In this document: positions 18,301-27,161 of the stretch, one piece after another | Layout: each line of letters begins with the position of its first letter | Numbering within the stretch: the stretch's first letter is position 1 | From: Paracoccus zhejiangensis | GTDB lineage: Bacteria; Pseudomonadota; Alphaproteobacteria; Rhodobacterales; Rhodobacteraceae | Direction of reading: 5' to 3' | Assembly (NCBI RefSeq): GCF_002847445.1 | Contig: NZ_CP025430.1 | Location: forward strand, 2,232,001 to 2,296,000 | DNA length: 64,000 nt | The notes under the pieces: generated by a model | Told to the model about the DNA's origin: nothing | Seen by the model: the letters and a program-made list of their open reading frames with translations, nothing else | Database searches by the model: none | Translations under genes and position numbers: made by a program

Positions 18301-21300
18301 ATGAGTGTGTTGAACGGTATCAGGTTCGGGGGCAGCGCCAGCGCCGGTGGCGGCCGCAGCCCTGCCCCGCCCACACCCGGAAAACATCGCGCGCCTGACG
18401 GTTCGCCCGGCTCGACGACAAGCTGGAACTATGTCGGCAGGCACCGGCGCGAGACCGAGGAACCCGACGGGGCCAGCGGCGGCTTCGAGGGCGGCGATGG
18501 CTGGCAGGACAACGCGCCGCCGCCGGGCTTCAGCGGCAACGAGCGCTACGAGCAGCTGCGCCAGCAATATGCGCTCAGCGATGGCGACAGGGCCTGGGAT
18601 CAGGCACTGGCCGTTGCCGAAAGCCAGGGGGTCCAGAACGCCCTGCTGACGGCGGGGATCCTCGGGCCCGGTGCACTTGCCGGCGGAACGGCATTGGCCG
18701 GTGGCGCGACCCTTGGTGGGGCCAGCCTCGCCGCGCTGGCGGCATCGCTGCCGGTTGTAATTGCCGCTGCCGGCGGTTTCGCAGCCTACAAGATCATGTC
18801 GCCGGTCGGCGGCAAGGTCGGGCATTGGCTCATGCAGACCGATTTCATGAAGGCGAAAGGCTTCGTGCCGATCGCGGGGCCGGGCGAAAAGCCGGCCCGG
18901 CTGCTGCACCCCATTGCCCATGCAAATACCGGCTTCTCGCTTGGCGGAATGCTGGCCAGCGTGGTTGTGGGCGCGCTTGTCGGGATTGCCGTCGGTGCCC
19001 TGGTGGTCGGAACCGGCGGCGCGGCGCTGGTCGTCGGCGCGATTGCCGGCGGCGCCGTCGCAGGGCTGATCGGCGGCTTTTCCGAGGCCGTCGGACAATA
19101 TGGCAAGGTCAAGGGCAAGATCATCCAGGGCTCGCCGGATGTCTATTTCGAGAACCAGCCGGTGGCACGGATGGGCGACAAGATCCAGTGCGATGATCAC
19201 GCCGACGCCGCCGTTTCCGAGGGGGCCGAGCGTGTCTTTGCGAACGGGATGCCGATTGCCCGCATCGGGCACAAGACAACCTGTGACGGCACCATCAACG
19301 AAGGCCTGGAAACCATCGCGATCGACATCGACACCAGCGCAATGTCGCTGGAGCGGGATGTCGGCAGGTTGAACCGTCTGTTGCGGACAGGTGCCATCGT
19401 GGCCGATGTCGCCCCCTTGCCGCGCGGCAAGGCCCGCGACGGCACGCCGTCGACCGCGCGCGGGGGCGATGCACCGAACAGCTGTCGCACGACCTGCAAG
19501 GACCCGATCGACGTGGCGACCGGGCAGTTCGTCGATCTGCGCACCGACATCTTCATCCCCGGCACCATCCCCCTGCGGCTGGATCGCTGCCATGCACGCG
19601 AGTCACGGGGCATTCAGGGCGAAGGCTGGTCCGGCACCTGGGCGCAGCACCTGCGCATGGAAGGCGAGACCATCACCTTCCAGAACCCGGAAGGCTGCCT
19701 GATCGTCTTTCACGCCCCCACTGACGAGGTGCTGAGCCACAACCTGCGCTTCCCGCATCTGGAACTCATCGGCCGGCGCTCGGGCGACCTGTTCGTCTAT
19801 GACCGACCGGCGCAGCTGTTTTACGTCTTTGCCGACGAGGGCGGCGGCATCCGCCGCCTGTCCCGCATCGAGGATCGCAACGGCAACCGGATCAGCCTGA
19901 CCTATGGCCCGGACGGGCTGCGCCGGGTCGAGCATTCGGACGGTTTCGCGCTGCAGGTCCACAGCCTCGGCGGATTGATCCGCAAGGCGGTTCTGGACGC
20001 CCCTGATGGCGGCGATTGCACTTTCCAATGGGATTACACCGCCGACGGCAGGCTGCGCGAAGTCCGCTCGGCCCAGACCGGCTTCATGCGCTATGACCAT
20101 GACGGCGAGGGGCGGATCACCGGCTGGCACGACGCCAAGGACACCCATGTCCATTACGAATATGGCAGCAATGGCCGGATCATCCGCACCTGGACCGATA
20201 GCGGCCATATGGGCGGACAGATCGACTATGACCTGGCGCGCCAGCGCACGCAGGTCCGGGATTCCGAGGGTGTTGTCAGCTATGACTGGGACAAGGACGG
20301 CCTCGTCTGGCGCGAGATCGACGCGCTGGGGCATGTCTGGCTGACCGATTGGGACAAGGCCTTCCATGTCACGACCCGCACTGATCCGCTGGGGAAGAAG
20401 ACCGAGTTCGCATTTGACGACCTTGGCAACCTGATCCGTTCGACCGATGCCGATGGCAATGTCACGGCCTGGGACTATGGCCGTGACGGGCTGTTGACAG
20501 CCATGACCGATCCTGCCGGAAATCGCAGCGAATACCGCCATGACCAGAACGGAAACCTGGTCGGCACCACCGATCCCCTCGGCCGCGTCACCACGCTGGG
20601 GCTTGGCGATCAGGGACAGGTGCTGCGTGTCGACCTGCCCGGCGGGGTGCAGGAGCGGATCTATTACGACCCGCTCCTCCGCCCCAGCCGCCGCCGCGAC
20701 CCGGACGGGAACGAGACGCGGATGGGCTATGACACCGAGGGTCGGCTGGTCTGGTTCACCGACGCGATCGGGGCCACCACCCGCTATGACCTCGGCCGCG
20801 GGTCCGACAATCCGCGCGGTGCGATCCGCCGGGTCGAGACGCCGGACGGCGCGGTCTCGACGGTCACCTGGGACATCGAGGGGCAACTGACCTCGATCAC
20901 CAATCCCGTCGGCGACACCCGGCATTTCCGCTTTGGCGCCTTCGACCTGCCACTGGAAAGCGTCGATGCCCAGGGCCATCGACTGCGGCTGGAACATGAC
21001 CGCGAGACCCGGCTGAGCGCGGTTATCAACGAGCTGGGCGAGCGCCATGACTATCAGCGCGATGCCGCGGGCCGCGTGGTGGCCGAGCGCGACTATTCCG
21101 GCCTGGTGACGCGCTATGACCGCGATGCGGCGGGACGGGTAATCGGCAAGTCTGCGCCGGACGGGGCGGGGACGCGGTACGATTATTCCCCCGCCGGGCG
21201 GCTGCTGCAGATGCGGGTTCAGTCTGGCACGGGCGAGGCGGTGACGAGCTTTGCCTATGACCCGCGCGGGCTGATGATCCGGGCCGAGAATGCCACGGCT

Positions 21301-23019
21301 ACGGTGGAATACGACTATGACGCGCTTGGCCGGGTGGTGGCCGAGCGGCTGAACGGGCGCGAGATCACCTCGGACTATTCACTGGCCGGCCAGCGCATCG
21401 CACGCTCGGGCGACGTGTTGCACCTGACCGCGGGCTGGAGCCGCGCCGGCCTGCCGACTGCGCTTGGCATCGGCGATCATGCGCCGCTGACCTTCCAGCA
21501 CGACCCGCGCGGGCTGGAGCAGTTGCGAACATCGGATCGCGGTTTCGCGCTGGCGCAGGGCCACAGCATCATGGGCAATCTGGCCGAACAGATCGCTGGC
21601 CCCCTCGCCCGCCTGCCGGAAGAGGCGCGGACCGGCGCGCTGGGGCGCGGTCGCCCGCTCGACTTCGCCACCCGCATGGGCGCGGGGTTGCATCGCAGCT
21701 TTGACTGGGACCGGGCCGGCCGCGCCGTCGCCATCCATGACCGGCAGATGGGCTGGCAGGCCTTTGGCTATGATGATCGCGGCCAGGTGACGGCGACGCG
21801 GCGCGATGGCCCGGACGGCCAGTCGTTGCTGACCGAATATGAATACGACCCCGCCCGCAACATCGCCGCGGTCATCGAGGCCGGCCATCACCAGCCGGTG
21901 CAGACAGCCGCCGGCCGTGTCCAGCGACGCGGCGGCCGCGTCAGCTATCGCCATGACGCCTGCGGCCGGGTGACCGAGAAGCGCGTCGAGGAGCCCGGTT
22001 TCCGCCCCCGCATCTGGCGCATGGCCTGGGACGGCGAAGGCCAGATGGTGGCACTGGAAACGCCCGAGGGGGCGGTCTGGCACTATGCCTACGACCCGCT
22101 TGGCCGCCGCATCGCCCGCAGGTCGGCGAACGGGCCGGGCCATGCCTATCAATGGGAGGGCGACCGGCTGATCGCCGAGGCGCCGATGACCGCCGATGGC
22201 GCCGTGGCCTGGGACCAGGCGCGCCATTGGGTCTATGAGCCGGACGACTTCCGCCCGCTCGCCCAGGTCGACGGCGATGCCCTGCATTACGTCGTGACCG
22301 ACCACCTCGGCACCCCGCGCGAGATGTTTTCCGAGGACGGCACCGAGGTCGCCTGGCGGGCCGAGTTGTCACTTTGGGGCGATATGGCCCAGTTGCGCCG
22401 CAAGGCCGCCAATGACGACGCCCCGCCGCTCGACTGCCCGATCCGCTTCCAGGGCCAGTGGCATGACCCGGAAAGCGGGCTGCACTACAACCGCTTCCGT
22501 TACTACGACCCCGAGGCGACGCAATACCTGTCGCCGGACCCGATCGGGATGGCCGGGGGTGTGCGGCCGCAGGGGTATGTCGGGGATCCGAACGGCTGGG
22601 TTGATCCGCTTGGGTTGGTGGGCTGCAAAGACGCGAGCGGCAGGCCGCTATCAAGCCCTAATTATTCTGTTGCCTATGAGGCAAATCTGACTCCGGGCGT
22701 GCACTACCCGGGTCGCAGCGATGCACGTCACTTCCAGGAGTCAAACAGACAATTGTATGAAGCGATGCAAAGCGACCCACAGTTTGCGCAGTCGATGGAA
22801 GCACTTTACCCAGGCATCTCTCAAGGTGTGCAGCCTGGACCCAGAGGGGCGTTCCCGCGCAACTCGCCGCATCCCGATCTGACCTGGCATCACAATGCGA
22901 CGCGCCCCGGTGCAATGGAGTTGATCCCGACAGCACAGCACCAAGCACCGGGTCCGGTACAGCAATCATTGCATCCGGGTCAGCAAGGCGGCATGAAAAT
23001 ATGGGGCGGTGGTCGTTGA
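18301..23019 (+). CDS. PAAR-RHS T6SS effector with C-terminal WHH nuclease toxin
   Basis: This protein of 1572 residues starts at ATG 18301. Residues about 113-163 and 213-262 are long Gly/Ala/Val hydrophobic stretches, the likely chaperone-bound membrane helices. A PAAR-type domain spans about 270-350 ('GSPDVYFENQPVARMGDKI', 'IARIGHKTTCDG'). A DUF6531-like segment begins near 390 ('DPIDVATGQFVDLRTD'), and YD/RHS repeats run to the conserved core end 'DPLGLVG' at residues 1435-1441. The variable tip of about 130 residues ends in 'LTWHHNA' with Trp1529-His1530-His1531, then 'MELIPTAQHQ'. This is the pattern of WHH HNH/EndoVII-superfamily nucleases, so the predicted action is DNA cleavage in a target cell. 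The tip is lower in GC than the core. Confidence 0.92.
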   Translation: MSVLNGIRFGGSASAGGGRSPAPPTPGKHRAPDGSPGSTTSWNYVGRHRRETEEPDGASGGFEGGDGWQDNAPPPGFSGNERYEQLRQQYALSDGDRAWDQALAVAESQGVQNALLTAGILGPGALAGGTALAGGATLGGASLAALAASLPVVIAAAGGFAAYKIMSPVGGKVGHWLMQTDFMKAKGFVPIAGPGEKPARLLHPIAHANTGFSLGGMLASVVVGALVGIAVGALVVGTGGAALVVGAIAGGAVAGLIGGFSEAVGQYGKVKGKIIQGSPDVYFENQPVARMGDKIQCDDHADAAVSEGAERVFANGMPIARIGHKTTCDGTINEGLETIAIDIDTSAMSLERDVGRLNRLLRTGAIVADVAPLPRGKARDGTPSTARGGDAPNSCRTTCKDPIDVATGQFVDLRTDIFIPGTIPLRLDRCHARESRGIQGEGWSGTWAQHLRMEGETITFQNPEGCLIVFHAPTDEVLSHNLRFPHLELIGRRSGDLFVYDRPAQLFYVFADEGGGIRRLSRIEDRNGNRISLTYGPDGLRRVEHSDGFALQVHSLGGLIRKAVLDAPDGGDCTFQWDYTADGRLREVRSAQTGFMRYDHDGEGRITGWHDAKDTHVHYEYGSNGRIIRTWTDSGHMGGQIDYDLARQRTQVRDSEGVVSYDWDKDGLVWREIDALGHVWLTDWDKAFHVTTRTDPLGKKTEFAFDDLGNLIRSTDADGNVTAWDYGRDGLLTAMTDPAGNRSEYRHDQNGNLVGTTDPLGRVTTLGLGDQGQVLRVDLPGGVQERIYYDPLLRPSRRRDPDGNETRMGYDTEGRLVWFTDAIGATTRYDLGRGSDNPRGAIRRVETPDGAVSTVTWDIEGQLTSITNPVGDTRHFRFGAFDLPLESVDAQGHRLRLEHDRETRLSAVINELGERHDYQRDAAGRVVAERDYSGLVTRYDRDAAGRVIGKSAPDGAGTRYDYSPAGRLLQMRVQSGTGEAVTSFAYDPRGLMIRAENATATVEYDYDALGRVVAERLNGREITSDYSLAGQRIARSGDVLHLTAGWSRAGLPTALGIGDHAPLTFQHDPRGLEQLRTSDRGFALAQGHSIMGNLAEQIAGPLARLPEEARTGALGRGRPLDFATRMGAGLHRSFDWDRAGRAVAIHDRQMGWQAFGYDDRGQVTATRRDGPDGQSLLTEYEYDPARNIAAVIEAGHHQPVQTAAGRVQRRGGRVSYRHDACGRVTEKRVEEPGFRPRIWRMAWDGEGQMVALETPEGAVWHYAYDPLGRRIARRSANGPGHAYQWEGDRLIAEAPMTADGAVAWDQARHWVYEPDDFRPLAQVDGDALHYVVTDHLGTPREMFSEDGTEVAWRAELSLWGDMAQLRRKAANDDAPPLDCPIRFQGQWHDPESGLHYNRFRYYDPEATQYLSPDPIGMAGGVRPQGYVGDPNGWVDPLGLVGCKDASGRPLSSPNYSVAYEANLTPGVHYPGRSDARHFQESNRQLYEAMQSDPQFAQSMEALYPGISQGVQPGPRGAFPRNSPHPDLTWHHNATRPGAMELIPTAQHQAPGPVQQSLHPGQQGGMKIWGGGR

Positions 23020-23057
23020 GATGCCGGGCAGAGACCTAAGAGACTAAGGAGAATTGG

Positions 23058-23363
23058 ATGATCATTTCAGAAGTCTTGGCGGACCCGACGGCGTATCTTT
23101 GGAAAGATGCGCTTTTTGCTGAACCCGTCAAACCGCTGACGGCAGAGACGCCGTGCATGGTTCATGATCCCAATGACGTAGAAGATGACGAACTTGATCT
23201 GCCAAACGCCGTGGTTGAAGCTGGTTTCGACTATGTGATCGCCATGCAGACCGTGCAGAGCATCGTCGAAAATGCCCGACTTCAGGGTCGCGGGGACAGC
23301 CTTGAAGACCGCCTTCGTGCGCTGAACTTCTATCTGGAGAACGACGCCTTCATCACGTTCTGA
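23058..23363 (+). CDS. Small acidic protein, probable cognate immunity for the WHH toxin (copy A)
   Basis: This 101-residue acidic protein starts at an ATG 38 bases after the effector stop, behind AAGGAGAA. Motifs are 'PCMVHDPNDVEDDELDLP', 'QTVQSIVENARLQG' and 'NFYLENDAFI'. From memory it resembles the DUF7716 family of small proteins found in toxin-immunity arrays; I cannot verify the number here. Position directly behind the RHS tip is the standard place for the cognate immunity gene. A second copy about 65% similar by eye lies at 25811-26122. Confidence 0.8.
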   Translation: MIISEVLADPTAYLWKDALFAEPVKPLTAETPCMVHDPNDVEDDELDLPNAVVEAGFDYVIAMQTVQSIVENARLQGRGDSLEDRLRALNFYLENDAFITF

Positions 23364-23458
23364 TGCGGTGCATTTCCCATACGATGCCCACCCATTATGT
23401 GCGATTCCTCTGGATTTCCAGACGCTTTGCCACCTAGATTTCAGGCAAGGAGGTCGAG

Positions 23459-23508
23459 ATGGGGACAAGCAACTACAGCGCCATGTTGAAGCGTGATGCG
23501 GTGCATCA
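23459..23508 (+). mobile_element. 5' remnant of an IS3-type transposase orfA
   Basis: An AAGGAGGT ribosome site followed by ATG 23459 opens a frame reading 'MGTSNYSAMLKRDAVHQI', the typical N-terminus of IS3-family OrfA proteins ('KRDAV.QI'). After about 17 codons the similarity stops abruptly and the sequence becomes homologous to the middle of the 267-residue protein encoded at 26243-27046. Only the left end of the element is present; bases about 23386-23458 may include its terminal repeat. No right end or second transposase frame is seen. Confidence 0.7.
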
Positions 23509-23942
23509 GATTGGGTTTCGCGGTACTCGGTCGGGAGGATGGAGCCTATCGGTGCCATTTCGTCCATCGTCCTGAGGTGATCCAGACGGTCCCGGATCAC
23601 CCTGCGTGGCTGAACCTCCGATCCGACAAGCCCGGGCTGTTCAGAGAGCGTTTTGATCGCGGCGAATTGGGCGCGGCATGGCTGACGCTCAACGGGACAG
23701 GCTGGCAGTTCACCGATGCGGCGCAGGCATCGGAGCCTCTGGCAGGCGCACCGGCTGCTGACGAGCGCTTCAAGCAGATGGCAGCTATCTGGATCGCACA
23801 GGCAACGGGCGATCAGGGGGCTACTGAGGCCGAACAATCGACCATGCTGCCGGCTGAGGGCTGGAAACCTCCCTCAGTGTGTATTGCAGCTTGGCACGTG
23901 CCGGCGGACGCGACATCATCCAATGCTCCAACGAGGCCATGA
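23506..23942 (+). pseudogene. Truncated copy of the 267-residue immunity-type gene
   Basis: The translated frame 'GREDGAYRC', 'PEVIQTVPDHP', 'SDKPGLFRERFDRGE' and 'AWLTLNGTGW' aligns without gaps to the C-terminal part of the intact protein at 26243-27046 (there 'GREDGAYRC', 'PEVIQTIPDHP', and so on). The first 170 or so residues are missing and replaced by a transposase remnant. Near the 3' end a one-base shift removes the original stop, so the frame runs on to overlap the next ATG. Both changes indicate loss of function. Confidence 0.8.
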
Positions 23943-24475
23943 TGAGCCAGGACCTAGCCAATCTGATCGCCACCGCCGCGCGAACTACCTTATCGAGGCT
24001 TTTCGAGGAGCATCCAGAGGACTTCTACTACTGCACACTGATAACCACCGCCGAGGGGCTGCCTCCCGCGCCGTCGGCATGGTCCTGGCAGGCTCTGGAT
24101 CGGGTTTCTGCGGCACAACCGGATCCGGAAAAGGCCAAGCCGCTGCTGAAATGGTCCTATTCGGAAAGCCCTTACTGGCTCTTCGGCGACGAGGCCTTCG
24201 AGCCGGTCAGGCGGCGCTTTGCCGAGCTTGTCGATCCGCATAGCCTGCCCACGGAAGGTGAATTTGTTCGGGAGGTGAACCATCGCCTTGCAGAAATGGA
24301 GAAGGCCATGAAGATGCTTGATGACGAAGGACTCTTTGGTGTCGGCGCGCGCAGGGAAGGAATGGTGGTTCTTGTTGAGGTCATGCCTCCCGATGAAGGG
24401 AATACCGAGCGCGCCTTGCGTTTGAACAGCCCCGGCCCGGCGATCGAGACCTGGCTCGACGAGGCAGGTGAGTGA
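23942..24475 (+). CDS. DUF4303-type protein, putative immunity protein (copy A)
   Basis: This protein of 177 residues begins at the second of two adjacent ATGs. It has 'LSRLFEEHPEDFYYCTLITT', 'PSAWSWQALDR', 'KWSYSESPYWLFGDEAFEPV' and 'MVVLVEVMPPDEGN', which agrees with the DUF4303 family seen in polymorphic-toxin immunity arrays. It is nearly identical to the protein encoded at 27162-27695. The cognate toxin is not obvious; the displaced toxin tip just downstream is one candidate. Lower GC than the chromosome core. Confidence 0.75.
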   Translation: MSQDLANLIATAARTTLSRLFEEHPEDFYYCTLITTAEGLPPAPSAWSWQALDRVSAAQPDPEKAKPLLKWSYSESPYWLFGDEAFEPVRRRFAELVDPHSLPTEGEFVREVNHRLAEMEKAMKMLDDEGLFGVGARREGMVVLVEVMPPDEGNTERALRLNSPGPAIETWLDEAGE

Positions 24476-24590
24476 CTACAAGCGGCAAGCCTTTGGTACT
24501 CGGAGTCTTCATAGCAGCTTGATTATTTCCGAGACGTGGCCTCCTTGCCAAAGCATGCCTTCTGGCCATCGGGAGAATTGCAACAGTCAG

Positions 24591-24806
24591 CAGATTCGCC
24601 TTCTCTCGTGCTCGACCGGACAACTGCCGAACGGCTTTGCACAGAATCTTGCAAACAAGCTCGGGGTGGACGTGCTTGCCCCCAGCGAGGTGCTTTGGGC
24701 TTATCCAAATGGAAACATGGTGGTCGCTCCGATGTCATCCGGCGGCCAGCCCGTTCTCAGCCAGACCGGCCAGTTCAACCTGTTCACGCCCGGAGGGGGA
24801 AGATGA
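24591..24806 (+). pseudogene. Displaced RHS-type toxin C-terminal tip
   Basis: A frame open from 24468 carries, from about 24591, 'IRLLSCSTGQLPNGFAQNLANKLGVDVLAPSEV', ending in 'FTPGGGR'. The 'SCSTG...FAQNLA...V.AP' pattern with a terminal PGG is typical of the extreme C-terminus of polymorphic/RHS toxins. There is no RHS core in front of it, so it cannot be delivered as it stands. It overlaps the next ATG by four bases (ATGA), exactly as a toxin end would meet its immunity gene. It looks like a former effector tip left behind by tip exchange. The upstream 40 codons are not recognisable. Confidence 0.6.
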
Positions 24807-25177
24807 GTAACGATCAGCCGACCTGCGACAGCTGCGGCGGACAGCTGGAGTTCCGGGTCGATGGAAGCGCGCAGGGCTGGTACTGCCCGAGCTGCGATAC
24901 CTGGGCCATGGTCACTACCTGTCTGTCCGCGATAGCAACCGAACCGACGGTCTATCACCTCTTCGTGGTAAACGGCGATCCCGACAATATTGAACAGATG
25001 AAGGCCGTCTCTGCTGCCTCAGCGCGAAACCTGATATGGTCGAAGAAGACCTTGTCATCGGTTGACACAGAGGTCGTCGCAGGCAGGGCACCCGAAATTG
25101 CGAAGGCGGCCGAGCAGCTTCGGGCTTCCGGAATCTCCATCAGAATCGAACCGGAGTTTCCATATGCCATCTCGTGA
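24803..25177 (+). CDS. Zinc-ribbon putative immunity protein
   Basis: This protein of 124 residues overlaps the displaced toxin tip by four bases. Two CxxC pairs, 'CDSCGG' and 'CPSCDTW', form an N-terminal zinc ribbon. Residues about 50-124 ('YHLFVVNGDPDNIEQMKAV', 'VVAGRAPEIAKAAEQLRASGISIRI') have the alpha-beta spacing of the ribosomal protein L7/L12 C-terminal domain, a fold that recurs in immunity proteins. Translational coupling with the toxin tip suggests it is the immunity partner of that older tip. The fold assignment is by eye and moderate. Confidence 0.65.
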   Translation: MSNDQPTCDSCGGQLEFRVDGSAQGWYCPSCDTWAMVTTCLSAIATEPTVYHLFVVNGDPDNIEQMKAVSAASARNLIWSKKTLSSVDTEVVAGRAPEIAKAAEQLRASGISIRIEPEFPYAIS

Positions 25178-25326
25178 TGCGACAGATGCGATGACCCTCG
25201 CGAAAGGCGAGGCGCGTCGTCCCGACAGGTCCTGTGTCGTACGCCGCCCCCTGTGCCACGGGCGCGGCCAAGCCAGCCCCCTGCAATACGGGTCGCCGAA
25301 TCTGGGTCGCATCGGTGGTCCGTAGA

Positions 25327-25763
25327 CCTGACATTCCTTCTGTCGAGCGCGCCAAGATCGATGCTGTCCTCGACCAATCCGAGGCCCATTTCGCCAAGGG
25401 CTACATTCGCGCCGCATTGGCCCTGAACTTGAAGCCTGGGTGCTGATCCCCGAACCGAAAAGCGGATGGGACTAGTATCCCCAGACGCTCGCCGTCGATT
25501 TCCTCGAGGACTGCGCCGATCTGGGTGATCTGCCGGAAGCGAAAAGGTGGATCGAAACGCTTTACGAGGTGTATGACGATCCCGACCACAGGAATCTCTA
25601 CACGCTGATGCTCGAAGGCGCATCGCACTACGAGCTTGGCGAAAGGGATACGGCGGCGGCGAGTTTCCAGCGCGTCTTGGATCTGTTTGGCCGAGAGGTT
25701 TTCAGGGGTAGCCATGCGACCTATCTGGATTTTCTGCAGGTGTACAAGGCGGGGCTCCCGTGA
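25327..25763 (+). pseudogene. Decayed TPR-like immunity gene (frameshift plus nonsense codon)
   Basis: Two frames together spell one helical-repeat protein. The first gives 'VERAKIDAVLDQSEAHFAKG' then 'RAALAL'. After a one-base shift near 25424-25432 the other frame gives 'EAWVLIPEPKSGWD', a TAG at 25473-25475 where tyrosine is expected, then 'YPQTLAVDFLEDCADLGDL', 'YDDPDHRNLYTLMLEGASHYE' and 'ATYLDFLQVY'. The reconstructed protein of about 140 residues resembles small TPR immunity-type proteins. Two inactivating changes mean it is not functional. Bases 25178-25326 between it and the zinc-ribbon gene show nothing recognisable. Confidence 0.7.
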
Positions 25764-25810
25764 CCGCGGCGTCGTTTCTGACCAAGCGATTCCACACGAA
25801 AGGAAAGGTC

Positions 25811-26122
25811 GTGATCATCTCGGATGTGCTGGCTAACCCAGAGGGGTTTCTCTGGAGTGATGCGCTCTATGCCGAGCCAGTCAAACTGCTTTCGGCAGGG
25901 ACGCCGTGCCTGGTCCATGATCCGAACGATGTCGAAGACAACGATACGGACCTCCCGAAGGCCGCAATCGACACGGGGTTCCGCTATGTCCTCGCGATGC
26001 AGACCCTTCAGAGCATCGTCGAGAATCTGCAGCTACAGGGGCGCGCAGGTTCCCCCGAAGAGCGGCTTCAAGCCTTGAACTTCTATCTCGAAAATGATGC
26101 GTTCATCTCTATTCGACGATAG
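25811..26122 (+). CDS. Small acidic immunity-type protein (copy B)
   Basis: This protein of 103 residues starts at GTG 25811. The start is set by alignment with copy A (VIISDVLANP against MIISEVLADP) and by AAAGGAAAG just upstream. It shares 'PCLVHDPNDVED', 'QTLQSIVENLQLQG' and 'LNFYLENDAFI' with the protein at 23058-23363. Divergence between the copies is spread over the length. That is consistent with either an orphan immunity gene against relatives carrying a variant WHH toxin, or a duplicate. Confidence 0.75.
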   Translation: MIISDVLANPEGFLWSDALYAEPVKLLSAGTPCLVHDPNDVEDNDTDLPKAAIDTGFRYVLAMQTLQSIVENLQLQGRAGSPEERLQALNFYLENDAFISIRR

Positions 26123-26242
26123 GCATGCTACGTCGCACCGGCCGAAGAGGCCAAATCGGGTAATACCCGGCTGGGTCCCATTGCTGATCAAGGACTTCTC
26201 TACGCCACTTCCTCCCAACTACTTCAATCCCCTGCCCTGCAA

Positions 26243-27046
26243 ATGAACCGCTACAAAGATCTGATTTCCGCCATGGGCTACCCGGTCGCAGCGCGCGCAA
26301 GCGGCGCGAGAATCGCGTCTCTGTTCGAGACATTTGATGCCCCGCCCGGCTGGTATGGCTATCCACCCGCACTGATACCACTGCTCAGCGATGGTTCCCT
26401 GCCGTCCTATCTTGGCCTCTGGAAGCACTGGTTCATTGCGCGAGAGCCAAGCTTTGCCACGCTCAGCGTCTCGGATGACCATCGCACCGACGAGATTGCG
26501 CGAACCGAGGGCCAGCTTTCCGAATGGCTCGTTGCAAAACTGATTGTTGCGGCCGACGAGGTCAGCGATGATGTTCGTGATCTGGCAAACGCCCTTGATG
26601 TGAGCGATCTGGCGGCCATCGATCAGGTAACCGTCGAAACCGGTGATGAAGCAAAAGGCTTGGCGAAGCTGCCGGCCTTCGCGACGAACACGCCCTTGGC
26701 CTCGGCCGATATCGCCACCTATGACGGCGGCTTCGCGGTCCCGGGTCGAGAGGATGGCGCATATCGTTGCTATTTCGACTATAACCCTGAGGTGATCCAG
26801 ACGATCCCCGATCACCCTGAGTGGCTTCACCCCCAATCCGACAAGCCCGCGCTTTTCAGACAGTATTTCGATCGTGGCGAGTTCGGCCCGGCATGGCTGA
26901 CCCTCAATGGGACGGGCTGGCTGTTCACGGAGGCGGCACTGGCATTGGAACAACTGGCAGGCGCGCCGCCGGCTGCTGAAGGGCTTTTCAAGCAGATGGC
27001 AGAGATCTGGATCGCACAGGCAAAGGACTATCCGGGGGGTTACTGA
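26243..27046 (+). CDS. Uncharacterised 267-residue immunity-array protein
   Basis: It starts at an ATG at 26243 and encodes 267 residues. The N-terminal part has 'PPGWYGYPPALIPLLSDG' and 'YLGLWKHWFIAREPSFATL'; the C-terminal part has 'PEVIQTIPDHPEWL' and 'WLTLNGTGWLFTEAAL'. The N-terminal pattern, a protein reading a 'position on a plate' type sequence rich in Trp and Pro, is seen in SUKH-like immunity proteins, but I cannot assign a family. A truncated relative lies at 23506-23942. It is placed between two immunity-type genes, so immunity is the best guess. Confidence 0.65.
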   Translation: MNRYKDLISAMGYPVAARASGARIASLFETFDAPPGWYGYPPALIPLLSDGSLPSYLGLWKHWFIAREPSFATLSVSDDHRTDEIARTEGQLSEWLVAKLIVAADEVSDDVRDLANALDVSDLAAIDQVTVETGDEAKGLAKLPAFATNTPLASADIATYDGGFAVPGREDGAYRCYFDYNPEVIQTIPDHPEWLHPQSDKPALFRQYFDRGEFGPAWLTLNGTGWLFTEAALALEQLAGAPPAAEGLFKQMAEIWIAQAKDYPGGY

Positions 27047-27161
27047 CGCCGGACAATCGTCCCATGCCGCCGGCCGCGGGTTGGAAACCTCCTTCAGTGC
27101 GAATTGCGGATTGGCAGGTGCCAGCGGACGCGACATCATCCAATGCTCCGACGAGGCCATG

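Larger units (their letters stand above)
23058..24475 (+). repeat. Immunity module, copy A (degenerate)
   Basis: The order here is about-100-aa acidic protein, 267-aa-type protein (truncated) and DUF4303 protein. It is repeated at 25811-27695 with the same order and strand. Nucleotide identity is highest around the DUF4303 genes and the roughly 80 bases before them. Copy A lost the N-terminal half of the middle gene at an insertion-sequence remnant. Confidence 0.8.
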
